From Pseudomonadota bacterium (lineage in GTDB: Bacteria; Pseudomonadota; Gammaproteobacteria; Burkholderiales; Burkholderiaceae): a DNA stretch of 10,191 nt. Positions 6,182-10,191 of the stretch are shown piece after piece. The position numbers and the translations under genes were made by a program. The stretch spans positions 1-10,191 of the forward strand of contig JAJXUC010000137.1 of NCBI GenBank assembly GCA_021783435.1, given 5' to 3'. Position 1 is the first letter of the stretch; each line of letters begins with the position of its first letter. The notes beneath the pieces were generated by a model. That model ran no database searches. It had not been told where the DNA came from and saw nothing but the letters and a program-made list of their open reading frames with translations.

Positions 6182-6237
6182 GCCATGTCGTTCTCGGCGC
6201 CGGCCTTGGCGGGCGGCGAACCGGCTGCGCGACGTTC
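6182..6237. other. Short convergent gap between the YdcZ-like gene and rsmA
   Basis: Two genes end facing each other across 56 bases. GCCGG at 6199-6203 can pair with CCGGC at 6221-6225 to make a G/C-rich stem that might slow polymerase from either side. There is no T tract on either strand, so it does not qualify as a classic intrinsic terminator. Confidence 0.3.
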
Positions 6238-7056
6238 TTACCGTGAGGTTGCGGGCAGTTCCAGGGCCAGGCTCACATAGTCCTGCACGCTGACTTCCTC
6301 GGCGCGGCGCTGCAGGTCGAAGGCGCCGCGATAGCCCTGGGCTTGCAACCAGGGTTCGAGCGCATGGCGCAGCAGTTTGCGCCGCTGCGCGAACGCCGCG
6401 GCCGTCAAAGCCTTCAGGCGCGCGGGGTCCAGGCCCAGCAAGGCTTCTTCCGAGCGTGGCAGCATGCGCACCACGGCGGAGTCGACGCGTGGCGGCGGCG
6501 AGAATGAAGCCGGCCCGACGTCCAAGATATCCCACATGCGGTAGCGCCACTGCAGCATGACCGACATGCGGCCATAGTCGGCGCAGGCCGGCGCCGCAAC
6601 CATGCGCGCGACGACCTCCTTCTGCAGCATGAAGTGCTGATCCTGGACTTGCGCGGCAGCGTCCATCAAGTGAAACAGCAGCGGGCTGGAGATGTTGTAG
6701 GGCAGGTTCCCGAAGATGCGCAGCCCGTTTCCAAGACTTGCGAAATCGAAAGCCAGCGCGTCGGATTCGATGACGCGCACGCGTTCGGGTTCGCGCGAAC
6801 GCCAGCGGGCCGCCAGGTCGCGGTCCAGCTCCACCACGGTGAGCTGGCCGACGCGGTCGAGCACAGGCCAGGTCAGCGCGCCGAGTCCGGGCCCGATTTC
6901 CACGAGCGGCTGCCCGGGGCGTGGATCGATCGCCGCCACAATCTCGGCAATCACGCCGATGTCCGTGAGAAAGTGCTGCCCGAAGCGCTTGCGCGCCGTG
7001 TGGCCCCCGATGCGGGTGGGGCCGCGTGCCGGAGCGCGCTGACGCGTGGCATCCAT
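6238..7056 (-). CDS. rsmA: 16S rRNA (adenine1518-N6/adenine1519-N6)-dimethyltransferase
   Basis: A 272-residue SAM-dependent enzyme that dimethylates two adjacent adenines near the 3' end of 16S rRNA during late 30S assembly; its loss gives kasugamycin resistance (ksgA). The order of motifs is complete: KRFGQHFL (23-30), the SAM loop EIGPGLG (53-59), VELD (75-78), SDAL (98-101), the catalytic NLPYNIS (117-123), [11 protein letters not shown] (185-195) and [10 protein letters not shown] (221-230). Length is typical for the family. The ATG at 7056 is the only credible start: the frame continues upstream into surA, but that part is not RsmA-like and has no start codon in the gap. The ribosome site is poor. 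The gene lies 43 bases after surA on the same strand and is probably in its operon. The usual intervening pdxA is missing. Confidence 0.96.
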   Translation of the reverse strand: MDATRQRAPARGPTRIGGHTARKRFGQHFLTDIGVIAEIVAAIDPRPGQPLVEIGPGLGALTWPVLDRVGQLTVVELDRDLAARWRSREPERVRVIESDALAFDFASLGNGLRIFGNLPYNISSPLLFHLMDAAAQVQDQHFMLQKEVVARMVAAPACADYGRMSVMLQWRYRMWDILDVGPASFSPPPRVDSAVVRMLPRSEEALLGLDPARLKALTAAAFAQRRKLLRHALEPWLQAQGYRGAFDLQRRAEEVSVQDYVSLALELPATSR

Positions 7057-7083
7057 GGCGTGGCAGGCAGGGTGTGGTGGGAA

Positions 7084-7102
7084 AGAGCCGCCGCGTGGCT
7101 CA
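7084..7102 (-). terminator. Small hairpin at the surA stop, possible weak attenuator
   Basis: Read on the minus strand, GAGCC, a 7-base loop, and GGCTC form a 5-bp stem (arms 7097-7101 and 7085-7089) followed directly by TTT. The stem overlaps the surA stop codon. It could lower read-through into rsmA, but it is short and the T run is minimal. Confidence 0.2.
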
Positions 7103-8515
7103 GGAGTCCGCGCTCGGAATGCGCACGTAGGTACGGGCGCGCACGTCCTTGACGAGTTCGTCGAAGTCCTTCGCCTCCTTTTGCTGCAGCAGGATATTGC
7201 GCGCCACGGCGCGCTCCTGCGCGGGGCCCAGTGCATGCTCGCGGCGGTCGACCAACTGAAGCAAGACGACCTTCCCGGGCAAGGTGATGGGCTGCGAAAC
7301 CTGACCGGGGTTGAGGCGATTGAGTGCGGCATCGAGCGCTGGCGGCAACTCGCCCGGCAGGATCCAGCCGAGATCCCCGCCTTTTTTCGCCGAGCTGACG
7401 TCCTGCGAGAGTTCGTGCGCCTTGGCCGAGAATTGCACCTCCCCATTCTCGACCGCGCGGCGAATGCCGTCGAGCTCCTTGATCGCGGCCTCCTGCGCCT
7501 TGCCCCCGCTTGCGTTGAGCACGATCTCACGCACCTGGCTTTGCATGGCCGTGGTCGCCGGCGTCTGGGCGCCTTGCTCGGCGACCAGCTTGAGGATGTG
7601 AAACCCTGCAGGGCTGCGGATCACGGTACTGATCTCGCCGGGCTTGAGCCCGCGTATGGCGTCGATGAACAAACGCGGCCACTGGTTCGCAGGCCGCACG
7701 CCAAGGTCGCCCCCATTCCTGGCTTCCGGCCCCTGGGAGTATTCGGCAGCCAGTTTGGCGAAATCGCGCCCCTGTCTGAGTTTGGCCAGCGCCGCATCGA
7801 TGCGCGCCCTGGCCCCGCTCACCTGCTCCGGGCTGGGCTGGCTGGGCAGCGGGACAAAGATCTGGGCGAGTTGAATTTGGGTTTGCGCGGACAGGGGCTG
7901 CTTGGCCTGGCTGGCCAGGAAATCGTCCACTTCCTGGTCGCTGATCTTGATGCGCGAGGCCACGTCGCGCTCGCGCAGGCGGCCAATCAGGATTTCGCGC
8001 TTGACCTGCTCTTTGTATTCGCTCCAGCCCAGTCCTTGGGACGTGACCTGTTGGCGAAACTGTTCCGGAGTGAGCTTATAACCGGCGGCCACCTGCGCGA
8101 TGGCGCGGTCGACCGTGTCGCTGGAGACGGTGATGCCGTTCTCCTCGGCATACTGCGCCAGCGCCAGCTGATCAACGAGCTGGTTCAGGAGTTCGGCGCG
8201 CAGCTGCGCCTGGGGCGGCATCTGCGCGCCTTGCTGGCGGATTTGTTTTTCCGCGGCGCGCAAGCGCAGCTGGATGTCGTACTGCGTGATGACCTGACTG
8301 CCGACCACGGCCGCGATGCCGTCGCTGTCCTGCTGATGTTGCGTCTGCGGCAAGGCTTCGGCAGGTGTGGCCGGCAGCTGCGGGGTTTGCAGCAGAGGGG
8401 ACGCGGTGCCCGACTGGGCGGGTCCGGTTTTCAGCCCCAGGCCCTGGGCGCCGGCAAAACCGCTGACCAGGGCTGCGGCCAGGATGGCCGCGCCGCGCAG
8501 AAATCGATTACTCAT
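7100..8515 (-). CDS. surA: Periplasmic chaperone and peptidyl-prolyl isomerase SurA
   Basis: A 471-residue periplasmic chaperone that escorts outer-membrane proteins, including LptD, to the BAM complex. A Sec signal peptide covers residues 1-23 (basic start, hydrophobic stretch, AGA cleavage motif). A Q/P/T-rich linker (24-64) leads into the SurA N-terminal chaperone domain (about 66-190, starting [16 protein letters not shown]). Two parvulin PPIase domains follow, about 213-311 (AQIFVPLP...GGDLG...GFHILKL) and 325-423 ([15 protein letters not shown]...VVLLQLVD), then a C-terminal helix that completes the core. Both parvulin domains keep the GGDLG motif. It is longer than E. coli SurA (428 residues), mainly because of the linker. 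The start ATG at 8515 lies in the lptD end with an 8-base ATGAGTAA overlap and no ribosome site, so translation is likely coupled to lptD. Confidence 0.96.
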   Translation of the reverse strand: MSNRFLRGAAILAAALVSGFAGAQGLGLKTGPAQSGTASPLLQTPQLPATPAEALPQTQHQQDSDGIAAVVGSQVITQYDIQLRLRAAEKQIRQQGAQMPPQAQLRAELLNQLVDQLALAQYAEENGITVSSDTVDRAIAQVAAGYKLTPEQFRQQVTSQGLGWSEYKEQVKREILIGRLRERDVASRIKISDQEVDDFLASQAKQPLSAQTQIQLAQIFVPLPSQPSPEQVSGARARIDAALAKLRQGRDFAKLAAEYSQGPEARNGGDLGVRPANQWPRLFIDAIRGLKPGEISTVIRSPAGFHILKLVAEQGAQTPATTAMQSQVREIVLNASGGKAQEAAIKELDGIRRAVENGEVQFSAKAHELSQDVSSAKKGGDLGWILPGELPPALDAALNRLNPGQVSQPITLPGKVVLLQLVDRREHALGPAQERAVARNILLQQKEAKDFDELVKDVRARTYVRIPSADS

Positions 8516-10191
8516 AGTTGACGTAGCGGCTGGGTGGGGCCGTGGGTTGGTGCAGCAGTTGGTAACCGGGAATATTTTGCTTGAAGGCCGACAGCGGATT
8601 GTTGCCCAGGCGCGAGAAGCCCACGAGCTCGAGTTGGAACATCAGGCGCGTGGACGCGGTGGTCGGTGTCAGCGAATTGCGCTGCAGGCCGATGGTGCCG
8701 ACCCAGCAGCCGCCGTCATACTCGAAGCCGATCAGGCCATCGTTGAAGCGCTTGTCCAGAATGCTGTAGTTGACCTGACCCACCGAATACCAGCGGTTGC
8801 TGAGTTTCCACTGCCAGGCGGTGTTGACGTATTTCAGTGGAATCTGCGTGGACGTGGCGTTCTGCAACTGGTAGGACAGGCTCAGGGACTTGAGCGGCAC
8901 GGGGTTCCACTGCACGCCGAACGCGGCCTGCACGAGCTGCCGATTGCGTGGACTGTAATCCACCGCGGCATTCGTGCTCCAGCGCGGGTCGAGCGACACG
9001 CTGGCCAGGGCGAATGTGTCGTTGAGTCCGGCGGGAACCGGGGTTCCGGTGAGGGTGACGCGCTGCTCGCGCAGCAGCACGCGTTGCGCGACGGTCAGGC
9101 GCGCATATTCGGCGCCGCTCGTGCTGTCGAGGAAGCGCGTGGTGACACCGCCGGTGACGTTGTTGGCATCGGCGATGCGATCGCTGCCCGAGAACACGTT
9201 GTCGACATAGATCGTGGACAGGTTCAGGTCCAGCGGGGCGCTGTCGAAATTGGGCAGGTATTGCTGGTTGCTGTACGGGGTGTAGACGTAGTAGAGGCGC
9301 GGCTCCAGCGTCTGCGTCACGTCGTGGCCGAAGAACCGCGTGGCGCGCTCGAACATCAGGCCGGAATCCAGGCTGAAGGTGGGCAGGCTGCGGGTGGCCG
9401 AGGTGGCGCCGTTGGCCATGGCCGTATCGGTGTTGTAGAGCGTGCTGTTGAAGGAGAGCTTGGGCGTGATGAAGCCCTCCGGGGCGATGAAGGGCCGGCT
9501 CACGCTGGGGTTGACATAGAACCGGTCGCCCGAGATCAGGCCGGGAGTCGAATTGGTGAAGCGTGCCGCCGCGGCCTGCAATTGCCACTGCAGGCCGGTG
9601 TAGTTGCTGCTGTGCCATTGCCCATACAGCTGGGGCTGGATGTTGTAAGGCGCGCCGATGGGGGCGGCCGTGTCCTGCAGCGTTTGCCAGGTGTTGAAGC
9701 TGGCCTGCAGCGAGCCGTTCGCCTGACTCCAGGTCACCGCCCCTTGTTGCGGCAGCACGCGGTTGGCGCCGATCACCGGGTCGACGCCGCCGAAGTCCTG
9801 CCACCAGTTGTTGTCCGACACGCGCTGCAAGTTCAGCCCATAGCTCACACTGGGCGCCAGCGTGCCGTTTTGCTGGAACACGGCGGCCCAGCGCTGGCTG
9901 CCGGCGGCGCCCCGGTCCGAAGGCATGTAGTCGAGATAGCTGCGGCCGGAATAGCTCGGCTGCAGCCAGCGCAGTTCGGCGCTGCCCATGAAGCCGCGGC
10001 GCAGCAGCAGGCGCGGGGTGAGGGTGGCGTCGTAGTTGGGCGCGATGTTCCAGTAGTACGGCTGGGCGTAATCGAGTCCATTCTGGCTGTCGATGCCGAT
10101 GGTGGGCGGCAGAAAGCCCGACTTGCGCGCGTCGCTGAGCGGGAAGCTGGCGTAGGGCAGCGGCAGGATGGTGGCGCCCTTGAACACCACG
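8508..10191 (-). CDS. lptD: LPS-assembly protein LptD, C-terminal part; N-terminus beyond right edge
   Basis: The last 561 residues of the outer-membrane barrel that inserts lipopolysaccharide into the outer leaflet with LptE. The frame is open to the window edge, and about 200 or more residues (signal peptide and OstA/LptA-like N-domain) must lie outside. Identifying stretches are LPYASFPLSDARKSGFLPP near the visible beginning, the LptD signature APNYDATLTPRLLLRRG, alternating aromatic/polar beta strands throughout, and the close GFSRLGNNPLSAFKQNIPGY. Only one cysteine is visible (codon 8706-8708, in GGCW), where E. coli has the pair Cys724-Cys725 used for disulfides with N-terminal cysteines. 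The stop at 8508-8510 overlaps the surA start. The order lptD-surA is conserved in proteobacteria, and the product of one helps fold the product of the other. Confidence 0.95.
   Translation of the reverse strand, partial: VVFKGATILPLPYASFPLSDARKSGFLPPTIGIDSQNGLDYAQPYYWNIAPNYDATLTPRLLLRRGFMGSAELRWLQPSYSGRSYLDYMPSDRGAAGSQRWAAVFQQNGTLAPSVSYGLNLQRVSDNNWWQDFGGVDPVIGANRVLPQQGAVTWSQANGSLQASFNTWQTLQDTAAPIGAPYNIQPQLYGQWHSSNYTGLQWQLQAAAARFTNSTPGLISGDRFYVNPSVSRPFIAPEGFITPKLSFNSTLYNTDTAMANGATSATRSLPTFSLDSGLMFERATRFFGHDVTQTLEPRLYYVYTPYSNQQYLPNFDSAPLDLNLSTIYVDNVFSGSDRIADANNVTGGVTTRFLDSTSGAEYARLTVAQRVLLREQRVTLTGTPVPAGLNDTFALASVSLDPRWSTNAAVDYSPRNRQLVQAAFGVQWNPVPLKSLSLSYQLQNATSTQIPLKYVNTAWQWKLSNRWYSVGQVNYSILDKRFNDGLIGFEYDGGCWVGTIGLQRNSLTPTTASTRLMFQLELVGFSRLGNNPLSAFKQNIPGYQLLHQPTAPPSRYVNYE

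Noticed and set aside
5426..6550. A long minus-strand frame across the YdcZ-like gene and the end of rsmA
   Set aside because: Low-complexity composition, no recognisable motif, and it runs over two well-supported genes.
7057..7530. N-terminal extension of rsmA in the same frame
   Set aside because: The frame is open into surA, but the extra residues are unlike any RsmA and overlap surA coding sequence; ATG at 7056 gives the normal length.
7046..8521. A 491-codon open frame on the plus strand opposite surA
   Set aside because: It is the antisense shadow of surA, whose signal peptide, parvulin motifs and overlap with lptD are convincing.

Overview
The window is high-GC DNA, roughly two thirds G+C by eye, from a Gram-negative bacterium. 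The lptD-surA-rsmA block encodes outer-membrane biogenesis factors followed by an rRNA methyltransferase, which is a proteobacterial arrangement. The protein sequences look most like Betaproteobacteria, probably Burkholderiales. That placement is inference, because no marker gene was searched. The window is gene-dense: eight genes, two of them cut by the window edges, and no gap over about 210 bases. There is no tRNA, rRNA, CRISPR array, insertion sequence or phage gene.

Left block, plus strand, 1-2546: a protein made of one cyclic-nucleotide-binding (cNMP) fold, cut at its 5' side, is followed by a 595-residue protein with a cNMP fold, a middle domain and a patatin phospholipase domain. The second protein has the layout of neuropathy target esterase (NTE). 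The gap between them holds a cluster of C/G-rich inverted repeats and a strong G-quadruplex motif. A perfect 14-bp hairpin lies inside codons 12-24 of the patatin gene.

Middle block, plus strand, 2689-5554: three overlapping genes form an apparent operon. The first is an Ada-type fusion (methyl-acceptor Zn domain, AraC helix-turn-helix, AlkA glycosylase). The second is an O6-methylguanine-DNA methyltransferase. The third is a ten-helix EamA/DMT transporter. The first two together carry the DNA alkylation response. A separate small five-helix membrane protein of the YdcZ (DUF606) family follows at 5726-6181.

Right block, minus strand, 6238-10191: lptD (cut at the right edge), surA and rsmA are read leftwards. 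LptD is the LPS translocon of the outer membrane, and SurA is the periplasmic chaperone that helps fold such barrels. The lptD stop overlaps the surA start by 8 bases. pdxA, which commonly lies between surA and rsmA, is absent, and rsmA ends facing the ydcZ-like gene rather than leading into apaG.

Most of the content is recognisable cellular machinery. I see no convincing new defence or mobile system. The most unusual signals are the nucleic-acid structures around the start of the patatin gene and the unusual gene groupings.
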